A stretch of DNA of 64,000 nucleotides from Variovorax paradoxus. GTDB taxonomy: Bacteria > Pseudomonadota > Gammaproteobacteria > Burkholderiales > Burkholderiaceae_C. The notes beneath the pieces were generated by a model. That model had not been told where the DNA came from. It made no database searches and worked only from the letters and a program-made list of their open reading frames with translations. Positions 24,913 to 33,945 of the stretch are shown in pieces (within the stretch, counting starts at the first letter, position 1; every line of letters starts with the position of its first letter). Location of the stretch: contig NZ_JAUSXG010000001.1 in the NCBI RefSeq assembly GCF_030815855.1, positions 1,054,001 to 1,118,000 on the forward strand, given 5' to 3'. Both the position numbers and the translations under genes were made by a program.

Positions 24913-26016
24913 TCAGGCCTTCTTCAGGCCTTGCAGGGTCTGCAGCAGCACCACGCGCGTCTGTCCCAGCACCATGCCCTTCCATTCGTCGTTGTCGCAG
25001 TAGAAAGCGTCGCGCAGTTGCCGGCGGATCTCGCGCTTCTGCGCTTCGGGCGCCGCGGGATGGCGGCGCAGCCAGGTGTCGGCACGCAGGCGGGTCAGCA
25101 CTTCGCCCTCGGGCAGGGTGCCGAACTCCAGGCCCATGGGCGCGATGCTCGCTTTGGGGCACTCGTCATAGGCGATGGAGACCACCGGCCCCGACACATC
25201 GGCCGAGGCCGAGTCGCCGGCAAAAGGCGCGAACACGTCGGCACCCCACCAGGCGTGCGCCTGGGCGAGGTCGGCCGGCGCATTGCGGCCCGGGTAGATC
25301 TTCTCGCCGTGGCCGTAGGGGCCAAGGCCGGTGTGGATGTCGATCCAGCCGATGTGCGTGGCCGACGCGGCGTAGCTGCGCAGGATCGATCGCATCGTGC
25401 GGTTGCTCCACGAGGGCGCGGTACCGCCATAGAAGAGGCCGTCGGGCGAGCTGTACTGGCCTCGGGTGACGGCCGCGCGGAAAGCGCGCATGCCGTGCTT
25501 CTCGACATAGGCGGCCATGGCGGCCTCGTCGGCGGGCGCCGGCGGCCAGGTGGCGGGCAGCACGAGCGGCTCGACCTCGGCGTATTCCGCGTTCACCGGC
25601 AGCGGCGCGCCGAAGTCGATGTGGTTGCGGTTCAGGTCGATGTTGTCTTCGTTGGTGCGATGCAGGTGCGAGAAACCGTGCGGATTGACGGCGTGCACCA
25701 GCAGCAGCGCCACACCCGCCTGTTCGAGCCGGCCCAGCAGGTCGGGGTCGTTCAGCGTGGCAAGCTGCGCGCCCGAACCGCAGAAGCCCTCGGGGCCGTG
25801 CGTGCCCGAGGTGACGAGCAGCAGCTTCTTCGCGTCCTTGGCGCCGATCAGCGCCACGTCGGTGGCCAGTTCCTCGCCGAGCGCGCCGCGGTGCGTCGGC
25901 AGCACGAAGGATTCGACCGCGGCGCCGCGCCTCGCCGCGGCATCGAGGAACTTGGCGCGCGCTTCGGCGTACGTGCCGGAGAAATGGCGGGTGGCGGCGG
26001 TGGATTGGGCTTGCAT
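24913..26016 (-). CDS. DUF2817 (M14-like) zinc carboxypeptidase-family protein
   Basis: This 367-residue protein has metal-ligand candidates H73 and E76 in SGTHGPEG and a further histidine in [12 protein letters not shown]. The arrangement is that of M14-type peptidases and the DUF2817 family. There is no signal peptide, so it is probably cytoplasmic and may cleave an imported amide or peptide-like compound. CAGGAG lies 8 nt upstream of the ATG at 26016. It follows the MHS transporter gene by 37 nt, and the two are probably cotranscribed under the divergent LysR regulator. Confidence 0.85.
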   Translation of the reverse strand: MQAQSTAATRHFSGTYAEARAKFLDAAARRGAAVESFVLPTHRGALGEELATDVALIGAKDAKKLLLVTSGTHGPEGFCGSGAQLATLNDPDLLGRLEQAGVALLLVHAVNPHGFSHLHRTNEDNIDLNRNHIDFGAPLPVNAEYAEVEPLVLPATWPPAPADEAAMAAYVEKHGMRAFRAAVTRGQYSSPDGLFYGGTAPSWSNRTMRSILRSYAASATHIGWIDIHTGLGPYGHGEKIYPGRNAPADLAQAHAWWGADVFAPFAGDSASADVSGPVVSIAYDECPKASIAPMGLEFGTLPEGEVLTRLRADTWLRRHPAAPEAQKREIRRQLRDAFYCDNDEWKGMVLGQTRVVLLQTLQGLKKA

Positions 26017-26053
26017 GAGGCTCCTGTGCGTGGATGTCGTGGGGTATTGCTCG

Positions 26054-27379
26054 TCAGGCGGCTGCCGCGTGGGCGCCAGCCGCATCGATGTCGCGGCCCG
26101 TGTGGTCGCGCAGCCAGAGCAGGCCGAGCAGCGACACCAACGTCATCGCCACGAGGTACCAGGCCGGCGCGAGCTTGCTGCCGGTGGCGTTGAGCAGCCA
26201 GGTGCTGATGAAGGGCGCGAAGCCGCCGAACAGTGCCACGCCCACGCTGTAGACCAGCGACATGCCGCTTGCTCGCACCGCCTTCGGGAACATCTCCGGC
26301 AGCATCGTGATGCCCGGCACCGTCTGCGCCACGAGGCCGATGCTCAAGACGCCGAGCACGATGAACAGCACCGCGGGCGTGGGCGAGGCGTTGAGCCACA
26401 GGAAGCCGGGGTAGATCAGGAGGGCCAGCGCAATGCGGCTCCAGACAATCAGCGGCTTGCGTCCGACGACGTCCGACAGCCTGCCCACGAACGGCGCCAG
26501 CGCGAACGAGATCAGTCCGGTGAGCGCGGCGCCGAACAGCGCCACCGAGGGCGTGAGCCCGAGTTCGCGCACGGCATAGGTCGGCATGTAGAAGGTCACC
26601 ACATAGGCGGCCGTGGTGCCGCCGACCAGCGAGAGAATGGCCGCCAGCACGGTCCTGCCGTGCTGCGTGCAGACGATCTTCAGGCTGTTTTCGCGCGGCG
26701 CGGCCGCGGCCTCGGGCGAGATGTGCAGCGACTCCTCGAGGTGGCGGCGGATGTACATGCCCACGGGCGCGATCAGCATGCCCAGCACGAACGGCACGCG
26801 CCAGCCCCAACTCTGCATGGCCTCCGGCGTGAGCGAGAAGGTCAGGCCGCCCACCACCACGGCGCCGAGCATCACGCCCAGGCCCTGGCTCGCGAACTGC
26901 CAGCTGGCCATGTAGCCGCGGTTGGCCGGCGTGGCGTGCTCGACCAGCAGGGTGGTCGATGCGCCCACCTCGCCGCCGGCCGAGAAGCCCTGGATCAGCC
27001 GCGCCAGCACGATGACGAGGGGCGCGGCCACGCCGATGGCCGCATAGGTGGGCGTGCAGGCGATCAGCGCGCAGCCCAGCGCCATCAGGAAGATGGTGAG
27101 CGTCATGGCCTTCTTGCGGCCCGCGCGGTCGGCGTACGCGCCGATCACGATGCCGCCCAGTGGCCGCATGATGAACCCCACGCCGAAGCTCGCCACCGTG
27201 AGCAGCAGTTGGCCGTAAGAGTCGAAGGTCGGGAAGAACAGCTTGCCGATCACCAGCGCAAGAAAGCCGTAGACGGTGAAATCGAAGAACTCCAGGCCAT
27301 TGCCGATGGTGGTGGCGACGATGGTGCGGCGCCGGCTGGCTCGCGTGGTTCCGGGGCTCGCGGGGGAAGGGGTGCTCAT
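26054..27379 (-). CDS. MFS transporter, metabolite:H+ symporter (MHS) type
   Basis: This 441-residue inner-membrane symporter has about 12 helices. The helix-1 signature TIGNGLEFFDFTVYGFLA and the loop GAYADRAGRKKAMTL are typical of the MHS group that imports organic acids and osmolytes. The second half repeats the loop as GRLSDVVGRKPL. Together with the downstream DUF2817 peptidase it looks like an uptake-and-hydrolysis unit for an unknown compound. It is divergent from the LysR gene with 133 bp between starts. Confidence 0.92.
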   Translation of the reverse strand: MSTPSPASPGTTRASRRRTIVATTIGNGLEFFDFTVYGFLALVIGKLFFPTFDSYGQLLLTVASFGVGFIMRPLGGIVIGAYADRAGRKKAMTLTIFLMALGCALIACTPTYAAIGVAAPLVIVLARLIQGFSAGGEVGASTTLLVEHATPANRGYMASWQFASQGLGVMLGAVVVGGLTFSLTPEAMQSWGWRVPFVLGMLIAPVGMYIRRHLEESLHISPEAAAAPRENSLKIVCTQHGRTVLAAILSLVGGTTAAYVVTFYMPTYAVRELGLTPSVALFGAALTGLISFALAPFVGRLSDVVGRKPLIVWSRIALALLIYPGFLWLNASPTPAVLFIVLGVLSIGLVAQTVPGITMLPEMFPKAVRASGMSLVYSVGVALFGGFAPFISTWLLNATGSKLAPAWYLVAMTLVSLLGLLWLRDHTGRDIDAAGAHAAAA

Positions 27380-27479
27380 GTCTCTCCAGTGTCTTTGTTG
27401 CGGTTGTGGCCGGGGAAAGTGCTCGATCGGCGTCGGATGCTAAAGAGTGGGTGCGCTGCTGAAAAGACAATAATTGGGC

Positions 27480-27505
27480 GATGACGATAACTTTTGGTTG
27501 TCATC
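27480..27505. promoter_or_regulatory. candidate LysR operator in divergent promoter
   Basis: GATGAC (27480-27485) and GTCATC (27500-27505) form an inverted repeat. Nested inside is a GATAAC-N5-GTTGTC near-palindrome. It ends 7 bp before the LysR start, consistent with an autoregulatory site. This is inferred from position and symmetry only. Confidence 0.45.
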
Positions 27506-27512
27506 CATTGCC

Positions 27513-28418
27513 ATGAAACCCAATCAGTTGCACGCCTTCGTGGCAGTGGTCGAGCAGATGAGCATCCGCGCTGCGGCGCGCGTGCTGGGGCTTTCGCAGC
27601 CCGCAGTGACCAAGATCGTTCGCGAGCTCGAGCGCGAGGTAGGCGCGCCGCTGGTGGAGCGCAGCGTCAAGGGCGTGCAGCTCACCCAATACGGCGAGGC
27701 CTTTGCGCCGCGCGCGCGGCTGCTCTTGGCGGACATGCGGCGCGCACGCGACGAAATCGCGCAGATCAGAGACGGCGTCAGGGGCACAGTATCGATGGCC
27801 GTGAGCGCCTCATTCGCCCTCACGGTGCTGCCCGTCGCGTTCAAGGACTTCCACACCCGCCTGCCCGCGGTCCATGTGCAGTTCAGCGAGGCCGTGCTGC
27901 CGATGATGATGTCGCGGCTGCGCGAGGGCTACCTGGATTTCGCCGTCGCCCATGTGGTGCCCGGCACGCTCGACCCCGATTTCGAAGCGCTCGAGCTCTT
28001 TCCGGTGCAGCTGGTGATCGGCATGCGCGAGCGGCACCCGATGCGCGCGAGCCGGTCGCTGCGCGAGCTGTACACGGCCGAATGGATATTGCCCGGCGAC
28101 GGCGACCACTTCAGCGGCCGCGACACGATCTCGCCGCTGCTGCCGCTCGGCCTGCCGCCGCCGGCGCGCGTGATCCAGGGGCAGTCGGTCACGGTGGCGC
28201 TGGCACTGGTGGGCACCATGGACCTGATCGGCATGTTCGTGGAGCCGCTGGTGCGCCTGGCCTTCAAGCGCCACGGCATCCGCCGGGTCGAGGTGGAGGA
28301 GCGGCTGCCCACGCTCAGCGTGTGCGTCATACGCAGGCGCGGCCAGCTGTTGACGCCGGCCGCGCAGCACTTCGTGGAATGCATCCAGCGCGCCTGCGCG
28401 GCTGCGATGAATACCTGA
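27513..28418 (+). CDS. LysR-family transcriptional regulator
   Basis: This is a 301-residue regulator. The N-terminal helix-turn-helix is MKPNQLHAFVAVVEQMSIRAAARVLGLSQPAVTKIVRELEREVG, and a periplasmic-binding-like effector domain follows. It is transcribed divergently from the MHS transporter/peptidase pair, the usual layout for a LysR activator and its target. The stop is immediately followed by the stop of the convergent GST gene. Confidence 0.94.
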   Translation: MKPNQLHAFVAVVEQMSIRAAARVLGLSQPAVTKIVRELEREVGAPLVERSVKGVQLTQYGEAFAPRARLLLADMRRARDEIAQIRDGVRGTVSMAVSASFALTVLPVAFKDFHTRLPAVHVQFSEAVLPMMMSRLREGYLDFAVAHVVPGTLDPDFEALELFPVQLVIGMRERHPMRASRSLRELYTAEWILPGDGDHFSGRDTISPLLPLGLPPPARVIQGQSVTVALALVGTMDLIGMFVEPLVRLAFKRHGIRRVEVEERLPTLSVCVIRRRGQLLTPAAQHFVECIQRACAAAMNT

Positions 28419-29081
28419 TCAGGCCGGCGGGTAGGCGGCGCCCGCGCCGCCCGAGGCCCAGGGCGCGTACTTCCGCATTGCGCGATCGAACAGCGGCGAG
28501 GCGGTCCAGCCCGCGAGCCAAGCACGCAGCAGCGGCCAGGGTTGGTCGTCGAACCAGGCGGCCTCGACCATTGCGAACTGCCGCACGAAGGGCATGACGG
28601 CGGCATCGGCCAGCGCCGCCCGCGCGCCGAAGAGTTGCTGCCCGGAGCCACCGGCGAGCCGAGCTTCCAGTTGCAGCAGGAATTGCGCGCCCAGCTCGCG
28701 CGCGTCGGCGGATGCGTCCACGAACCGGCCCGGGTATTTGTAGCGGTCGAGCTGCGGCTTGAAGCCGTTGTCGCACGCGGCCACGAGCGCGAGCATGTCG
28801 TCGAGCGTGCCCGCAGCCGGGTCCAGCCAGCGCAGCGGGTCGTTGCGGCGCAGGGCCCACAGCATGATGTCGAGGCTTTGTTCCAGCACCGCGCCGTCGG
28901 GCAGCACCAGCACGGGCACGGTGCCTTTGGGCGAGGCGGCCAGCATCTCGGCCGGCTTGTCCTTCAGAACCACCTCGCGCAGTTCGCAATGCTCGCCGCT
29001 CGCGGCCAATGCGAGGCGAGCGCGCATGGCGTAGGGGCAGCGGCGGAAGCTGTAGAGAACGGGAAGGCTCGGGTCTGTCAT
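28419..29081 (-). CDS. glutathione S-transferase family protein
   Basis: This is a 220-residue protein. The N-terminal thioredoxin-fold domain has the active-site region YSFRRCPYAMRARLAL with a CPYA motif, then KGTVPVLVLPDGAVLEQSLDIMLWAL (cis-proline loop and GSH-binding E-Q-S). An all-alpha C-terminal domain follows. The CPYA cysteine suggests glutaredoxin-like (omega/GrxB-type) chemistry. The ATG at 29081 is chosen; upstream codons lie in the promoter region shared with the zinc GTPase gene. Confidence 0.9.
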   Translation of the reverse strand: MTDPSLPVLYSFRRCPYAMRARLALAASGEHCELREVVLKDKPAEMLAASPKGTVPVLVLPDGAVLEQSLDIMLWALRRNDPLRWLDPAAGTLDDMLALVAACDNGFKPQLDRYKYPGRFVDASADARELGAQFLLQLEARLAGGSGQQLFGARAALADAAVMPFVRQFAMVEAAWFDDQPWPLLRAWLAGWTASPLFDRAMRKYAPWASGGAGAAYPPA

Positions 29082-29134
29082 GCAGCGCAAGAGTCTATGC
29101 CGACGCTTCGTACCGCGGAGGGCAGGCAAATTCA

Positions 29135-29153
29135 AATGCAACACGGTTGCGTT
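29135..29153 (+). promoter_or_regulatory. Zur-box-like palindrome 1
   Basis: The core GCAAC-ACG-GTTGC (29138-29150) is a perfect palindrome, flanked by AA/TT. It lies over the expected -35 region of the COG0523 GTPase gene. Identification as a Zur site is inference from the regulated gene, the adjacent Fur-family gene and the presence of a second similar site. Confidence 0.6.
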
Positions 29154-29159
29154 GGTTCA

Positions 29160-29180
29160 TATAATGCAATTCTGTTGCAT
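29160..29180 (+). promoter_or_regulatory. -10 box and Zur-box-like palindrome 2
   Basis: A perfect -10 hexamer TATAAT lies at 29160-29165. Overlapping it is ATGCAA-TTCTG-TTGCAT (29164-29180), a palindrome of the same type as the site centred 28 bp upstream. Binding here would block RNA polymerase, so zinc-replete repression is expected. Confidence 0.6.
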
Positions 29181-29194
29181 ATAAAACCATATCC

Positions 29195-30388
29195 ATGACC
29201 GACCGCCTTCCCGTCACCGTGCTGTCCGGCTTCCTCGGCGCCGGCAAGACCACGTTGCTCAATCACATCCTGCACAACCGCGAGGGACGCCGCGTGGCGG
29301 TCATCGTCAATGACATGAGCGAGGTCAACATCGACGCGGCGCTGGTGCGCGACGGCGGCGCCGAGCTCTCGCGCACCGACGAGAAGCTGGTCGAAATGAG
29401 CAACGGCTGCATCTGCTGCACGCTGCGCGAAGACCTGCTCGTCGAAGTCGGGCGGCTCGCGAAGGAAGGGCGCTTCGACCAGTTGGTGATCGAATCGACC
29501 GGCATCTCCGAGCCGCTGCCCGTGGCCGAAACCTTCACCTTCGCCGGCGAGGACGGCAAGAGCCTGGCCGACGTGGCGCGCCTCGACACCATGGTGACGG
29601 TGGTCGATGCGTTCAACTTCCTACGCGACTACGGCTCGGCCGACAGCCTGGGCCAGCGCGGCCAGTCGCTCGGCGACGAGGACACGCGCACCGTGGTCGA
29701 CCTGCTGATCGAGCAGATCGAGTTCTGCGACGTGCTGGTGGTCAACAAGACCGACCTCGTCACGGCCGAAGAGCGGGAGCGCCTGATGGCCATTCTGCGC
29801 AGCCTCAATCCGCGTGCGCGCATCGAGACCTCGGAGTTCGGCCGCGTGGCGCTCGACCGCGTGCTGGACACAGGCCTGTTCGATTTCGAGCAGGCCGAGC
29901 GCGCGCCGGGTTGGTTGGCCGAGCTGCGCGGCGAGCACCCGCCCGAAAGCGAGACCTACGGCATTCGCAGCTTCGTCTATCGCGCGCGGCTGCCGTTCCA
30001 TCCGCAGCGCTTCTGGGACCTGGTGCAAAGCGAGTGGGAGGGCGTGGTGCGCTCCAAGGGATTCTTCTGGCTCGCGAGCCGCGCCACGCGCGCCGGTTCG
30101 TGGTCGCAAGCGGGTGGTGCCTGCCGTTATGGCGTCGCGGGCCTGTGGTGGGCCGCGGTGCCGCGCGAGCATTGGCCGGCCGACGAAGAAGCGCAGGAAA
30201 CCATCCGCAAGAACTGGGACCCGGCCACTGGCGACGCGCGGCAGGAATTGGTGCTGATCGGCATCGGCATGGACGAGGCCGGCCTGCGCGCGCGGCTCGA
30301 TGCCTGCCTGCTGACCGACAGCGAAATGCGCTATGGCGCTTCGTGGTGGGCCAATCTTCCCGACCCTTTTCCTTCCTGGAACGTGTAG
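29195..30388 (+). CDS. zigA: COG0523/CobW-type GTP-binding zinc chaperone
   Basis: This 397-residue G3E GTPase probably delivers zinc to target enzymes when zinc is scarce. Motifs are the P-loop GFLGAGKTT (12-20), the metal-binding C71-x-C73-C74 in GCICCTL, ESTG (99-102), NKTD (183-186) and a CobW C-terminal domain. It lacks a long His-rich loop. The promoter carries two palindromes overlapping the -10 and -35 regions, and a convergent Zur-like gene follows. The symbol follows usage for this subgroup; exact orthology is not proven. Confidence 0.88.
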   Translation: MTDRLPVTVLSGFLGAGKTTLLNHILHNREGRRVAVIVNDMSEVNIDAALVRDGGAELSRTDEKLVEMSNGCICCTLREDLLVEVGRLAKEGRFDQLVIESTGISEPLPVAETFTFAGEDGKSLADVARLDTMVTVVDAFNFLRDYGSADSLGQRGQSLGDEDTRTVVDLLIEQIEFCDVLVVNKTDLVTAEERERLMAILRSLNPRARIETSEFGRVALDRVLDTGLFDFEQAERAPGWLAELRGEHPPESETYGIRSFVYRARLPFHPQRFWDLVQSEWEGVVRSKGFFWLASRATRAGSWSQAGGACRYGVAGLWWAAVPREHWPADEEAQETIRKNWDPATGDARQELVLIGIGMDEAGLRARLDACLLTDSEMRYGASWWANLPDPFPSWNV

Positions 30389-30422
30389 GCCGCAGTCGCC
30401 CGGCTGCTGGATCGCCCGGCGC

Positions 30423-30890
30423 TCAGCCCCTGCATTCCCCGCAGGTGCCGTGCAGGGTGAGCGCGGTGTGGCGCGTGTCGATGCCCTGTTTGCGGAGCTC
30501 CCGGCCCAGCCGGCTCATCACCTTGGGCAGCTCCGGGTCGGAAGGCAGGGCCAGCACCTTGTGGCACTGGTCGCATTCGAAGATATTGCCCGAAGCGGCT
30601 TCGACGTGGCGCGAGAAGCGGTTCACGCGGTCCGCGCCCACGCGGCGGTCGCACAGGCCGGCTTCGACCAAGCGGTCGAGCACGCGGTAGACCGTCACGC
30701 GGTCGGGCGTTTCACCCGTCGCGGTGGTGTAGGCGGCCACCACGTCGTCGTGCGTCAGGGGCTGGGAGGCGTGTTCCAGCAATTCGAGCACGGTTTGCGC
30801 GGCACGCGTCACGCGCAGGCCGGTGCTGCGCAGCAGGGCTTCGCTGCCGGATGCCTTGGCGGCAGGGGAGGGCTTCGGGTGTGGGCTCAT
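30423..30890 (-). CDS. zur: Fur-family transcriptional regulator, Zur-like
   Basis: This 155-residue metalloregulator has an N-terminal winged helix (TGLRVTRAAQTVLELLEHASQPLTHDDVVAAY, TPDRVTVYRVLDRLVEAGL). The structural zinc site comprises C106-x2-C109 (CDQC) and C150-x2-C153 (CGEC). The neighbouring COG0523 GTPase with palindromic promoter sites argues for Zur rather than Fur or PerR. A GTTGCAT half-site lies in its own upstream region near 30916-30922, hinting at autoregulation. It converges on the GTPase gene with 34 bp between stops. Confidence 0.82.
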   Translation of the reverse strand: MSPHPKPSPAAKASGSEALLRSTGLRVTRAAQTVLELLEHASQPLTHDDVVAAYTTATGETPDRVTVYRVLDRLVEAGLCDRRVGADRVNRFSRHVEAASGNIFECDQCHKVLALPSDPELPKVMSRLGRELRKQGIDTRHTALTLHGTCGECRG

Positions 30891-30999
30891 GAATTTTGCG
30901 TGGAACCGCCATTGTGTTGCATTCGGTGAGACGGCGCCGCGCGCGGCCCGAATGCGCTAAGGTCTGGTTTTCGCGTTTTTTGAATACCTTCTACCGACC

Positions 31000-31665
31000 A
31001 TGTCCCGTTCCCCGATCGAAATCGAAACCGCTCCCCATCCCACCGCCACGGTGATCGTGATGCACGGCCTCGGCGCCGACGGAAACGACTTCGTGCCGAT
31101 TGCCAATGAACTCGACCTGTCGAGCGTGGGCCCGGTGCGCTTCGTGTTCCCGAATGCGCCGGTGATCCCGGTCACCATCAACGGCGGCTACCAGATGCCG
31201 GCCTGGTACGACATTGCCGTGGCCGACCTGGCCGCGCGCGAGGACGAGGCGGGCCTGCGCCGTTCGCAGGCCACCATCGAGACCCTCATCGCCCACGAGA
31301 AAAGCCGCGGCATCAAGGCCGACCGTATCGTGGTGGCCGGTTTCTCGCAGGGCTGCGCCATGGCGCTCATGACCGGCCTGCGCCACACAGAGCGGCTGGC
31401 CGGCATCGTCGGCCTCTCGGGCTACCTGCCGATTGCAGCCACCACGGCGGCCGAGCGGCACGCCGCCAACCACGAGACCCCGGTTTTCCTGGCCCACGGC
31501 CGGCAAGACCCGGTGGTGCCGCTCGACAGGGCGCTGCAGTCACGCGATGCGCTCTCCGCGCTGGGCTATACCGTCGAGTGGCACGAGTACACGATGGCGC
31601 ATTCGGTCTGCATGGAAGAAATTGCCGACCTGAACCGATTTCTTCTGCGCGTGCTGGCGCCATAG
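31000..31665 (+). CDS. carboxylesterase/phospholipase family alpha/beta hydrolase
   Basis: This 221-residue serine hydrolase has the catalytic triad S116 (GFSQG), D170 (AHGRQDPVV) and H201 (TMAHSV). It is cytoplasmic with no signal peptide. The oxyanion segment is MHGLGADGND. Family members hydrolyse short acyl esters or lysophospholipids; the substrate here is unknown. It shares a divergent promoter region with the Zur-like gene. Confidence 0.92.
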   Translation: MSRSPIEIETAPHPTATVIVMHGLGADGNDFVPIANELDLSSVGPVRFVFPNAPVIPVTINGGYQMPAWYDIAVADLAAREDEAGLRRSQATIETLIAHEKSRGIKADRIVVAGFSQGCAMALMTGLRHTERLAGIVGLSGYLPIAATTAAERHAANHETPVFLAHGRQDPVVPLDRALQSRDALSALGYTVEWHEYTMAHSVCMEEIADLNRFLLRVLAP

Positions 31666-31721
31666 CGCCTTTCATGCCCTTCGGCGCCTTCACGCACGCA
31701 CCCGCGAAAGGAGACGACAAA

Positions 31722-32033
31722 ATGATTCTGGTCATCGGACACGCCCTGGCGAAAGCCGAAACCCTGCAGGCGATGCTGGCCATCAGCACCGAGCATGTGC
31801 TGCGTTCGCGCAGCGAACCTGGCTGCATCTCGCACGAGGTCAGCGCCGACGTGGAGCAGCCGCTGCGGCTCACCTTCGTGGAGCGCTGGAGCGACATGGC
31901 GGCGCTGAAGGCGCATTTCCGCGTCGAGGCCTCGCGCGCCTTTGCCAAGGCCCTGGCCGCCATGGCGGACGGCATGCCGCAGATATCCGTCTACCAGTCC
32001 GACGAGATCGACCTCGCGGCGGCACGCGCCTGA
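31722..32033 (+). CDS. antibiotic-biosynthesis-monooxygenase (ABM) domain protein, putative quinol monooxygenase
   Basis: This 103-residue cofactor-free monooxygenase-like protein is of the dimeric ferredoxin-like fold. Typical features are the ETLQAMLAISTEHVLRSRSEPGCISHEVSAD and FVERWSDMAALKAHF segments. AAAGGAG (31708-31714) positions the ATG at 31722. It lies 56 bp after the esterase gene and may share its transcript. Confidence 0.85.
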   Translation: MILVIGHALAKAETLQAMLAISTEHVLRSRSEPGCISHEVSADVEQPLRLTFVERWSDMAALKAHFRVEASRAFAKALAAMADGMPQISVYQSDEIDLAAARA

Positions 32034-32079
32034 TCGTTCGTGCCGGACGAGCCCTGAAAGCACGAGAACCGTGAACTCA

Positions 32080-32096
32080 GCTATCAAAACAATAGC
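32080..32096. repeat. short GCTAT...ATAGC hairpin repeat
   Basis: GCTATCAAAACAATAGC is a small stem with an A-rich loop in the 162-bp gap before gshA. A similar unit occurs at 37569-37585. It matches a type of short intergenic repeat I recall from Comamonadaceae, unverified here. Confidence 0.45.
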
Positions 32097-32195
32097 GCCG
32101 CGCAGCATAGCGGCTACCGGGATTCCCTGCACCAGCAGTGCCCGCGCGGCCGTGCTACCTTCCAGCCCCTCAGAAGATTGACGGGTCATAAGAAT

Positions 32196-33752
32196 ATGAG
32201 CAGCAGATTGCAGGAGAGGTTGGGTGCGCTCTCGACCGCGCGGTTGAAGGGGATGCGGCGCGGCATCGAGAAGGAAAGCCTGCGTGCGCTGCCGGACGGC
32301 AAACTCGCGCTCACGCCACACCCGATCGCGCTCGGGTCGGCGCTGACCCATCCGCACATCACGACCGACTTCAGCGAATCGCAGCTCGAACTCATCACGG
32401 GTGTGCATGGCAATGTCGAATCGGCGCTCGAAGAGCTGACCCGCGTCCACCAGTTCACCTACCGCGTGCTCGACACGCTGGGCGACGAGAGGCTGTGGGT
32501 CTCGAGCATGCCCTGCGGCCTGCCGACCGACGAAACCATTCCCATCGGCCGCTACGGCTCCTCGAACGTGGGGCGCGCCAAGAGCGTCTACCGCATGGGC
32601 CTGAGCCACCGCTACGGGCGGCGCATGCAAACCATTTCGGGCATTCACTACAACTGGTCGCTGCCCGACGTGTCGAGCGAACAGTATTTCGCGCTCATCC
32701 GCAACTTCCGTCGCCACGCCTTCCTGCTGCTGTACCTGTTCGGCGCCTCGCCGGCGCTGTGTTCGAGCTTTGTCGCGGGCCGCCCGCACGAGCTGCAGCC
32801 GCTCGGCGACGGCAGCATGTTCATGCCGCACGGTACGTCGCTGCGCATGGGCCGGCTCGGCTACCAGAGCGACGCCCAGGCTTCGCTGGCCGTGAGCTAC
32901 AACAGCCTCGAGGGCTATGGCGCGTCGCTGCAGGACGCGCTCACGCGCCCATGGCCGGCGTACGAGGCCATCGGCATCCGCAATCTCGGCGGCGACTACA
33001 ACCAGCTGGCCACCAGCCTGCTGCAGATCGAGAACGAGTTCTACGGCACCATCCGCCCCAAGCGCGTGATCAACCCCGGCGAGCGTCCGCTGCACGCGCT
33101 GCGCGAGCGCGGCGTCGAATACGTCGAGGTGCGGCTGATGGACCTCGACCCCTTCGAGCCGGTGGGGATCAATGCGCAGACCATGCGCTTCATCGACGTG
33201 TTCCTGCTGCAGTGCCTGCTCAGCGACAGCCCGGCCGACACGCCACAGGAAATTGCCGAGCTGGCCCACAACCAGCACCTCACCGCTGCGCGCGGACGCG
33301 AGCCGGGACTGAACCTGCTGCGCGGCGGGCGTGAGATGGCGCTGGCCGACTGGGGCATCGAACTGGTCGAGCAATGCCTGCCCATTGCCGCCGCGCTCGA
33401 TGCCGCGAACGGCGGCACGCAGCACGCCGAAGCGGTGCAAGCCGCGCTGTCCGCCCTGCAGAATCCGGACAGCCTGCCTTCCGCACGCGTGCTGGCCGCC
33501 GTCGAAGAACGCCACGGCAACTCGTTCATCGGCTTCGTGCGCGCGCAGTCCGAGCAGACACGCGCCAAGCTCCTCGCGCTGCCGTTCTCGGACGAAGATC
33601 AGGCCGCGTTCGAGCGCATGACCGAGGAATCGATCCAGGAGCAGAAGCGCATCGAGGCCGCCGACACCATGCCCTTCGAGATCTACCGCGAGCAATACGT
33701 GTCGCCCGCGCGCCTGGGCATCGGCCATGGCCGCATGGCCGTCGCGGCCTGA
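32196..33752 (+). CDS. gshA: glutamate-cysteine ligase GshA
   Basis: This 518-residue enzyme of the proteobacterial GshA class ligates glutamate and cysteine with ATP, the first step of glutathione synthesis in the cytoplasm. Family signatures are RGIEKESLRAL, TTDFSESQLELITGVH, WVSSMPCGLP, YRMGLSHRYGRRMQTISGIHYNWS and GVEYVEVRLMDLDPFEPVGI. The ATG at 32196 is chosen over an in-frame TTG at 32178. Its product is also a possible thiol donor for EgtB. Confidence 0.96.
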   Translation: MSSRLQERLGALSTARLKGMRRGIEKESLRALPDGKLALTPHPIALGSALTHPHITTDFSESQLELITGVHGNVESALEELTRVHQFTYRVLDTLGDERLWVSSMPCGLPTDETIPIGRYGSSNVGRAKSVYRMGLSHRYGRRMQTISGIHYNWSLPDVSSEQYFALIRNFRRHAFLLLYLFGASPALCSSFVAGRPHELQPLGDGSMFMPHGTSLRMGRLGYQSDAQASLAVSYNSLEGYGASLQDALTRPWPAYEAIGIRNLGGDYNQLATSLLQIENEFYGTIRPKRVINPGERPLHALRERGVEYVEVRLMDLDPFEPVGINAQTMRFIDVFLLQCLLSDSPADTPQEIAELAHNQHLTAARGREPGLNLLRGGREMALADWGIELVEQCLPIAAALDAANGGTQHAEAVQAALSALQNPDSLPSARVLAAVEERHGNSFIGFVRAQSEQTRAKLLALPFSDEDQAAFERMTEESIQEQKRIEAADTMPFEIYREQYVSPARLGIGHGRMAVAA

Positions 33753-33871
33753 ACTTGAATTTGTCCTGTCCTACAGGTCTCACTGTCACATAGCCCGCCT
33801 GACGACAGTCGCGGGGGCCGATGACCTACAGGCATTGGCCTGCATGACCCACTGCGGGCGCCGGCGCCGCG

Positions 33872-33930
33872 CAGACCATGGACGGCATGCACCCCGCAAG
33901 CTTCAGATTCCTGTTCCGGCCCATGGTCTG
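33872..33930. promoter_or_regulatory. 10-bp inverted repeat upstream of response regulator
   Basis: CAGACCATGG (33872-33881) and CCATGGTCTG (33921-33930) are perfect inverted repeats separated by 39 bp, ending 15 bp before the receiver gene start. It could form a leader stem or bind a dimeric regulator. Confidence 0.4.
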
Positions 33931-33945
33931 GCCGGAGATTCCGGC

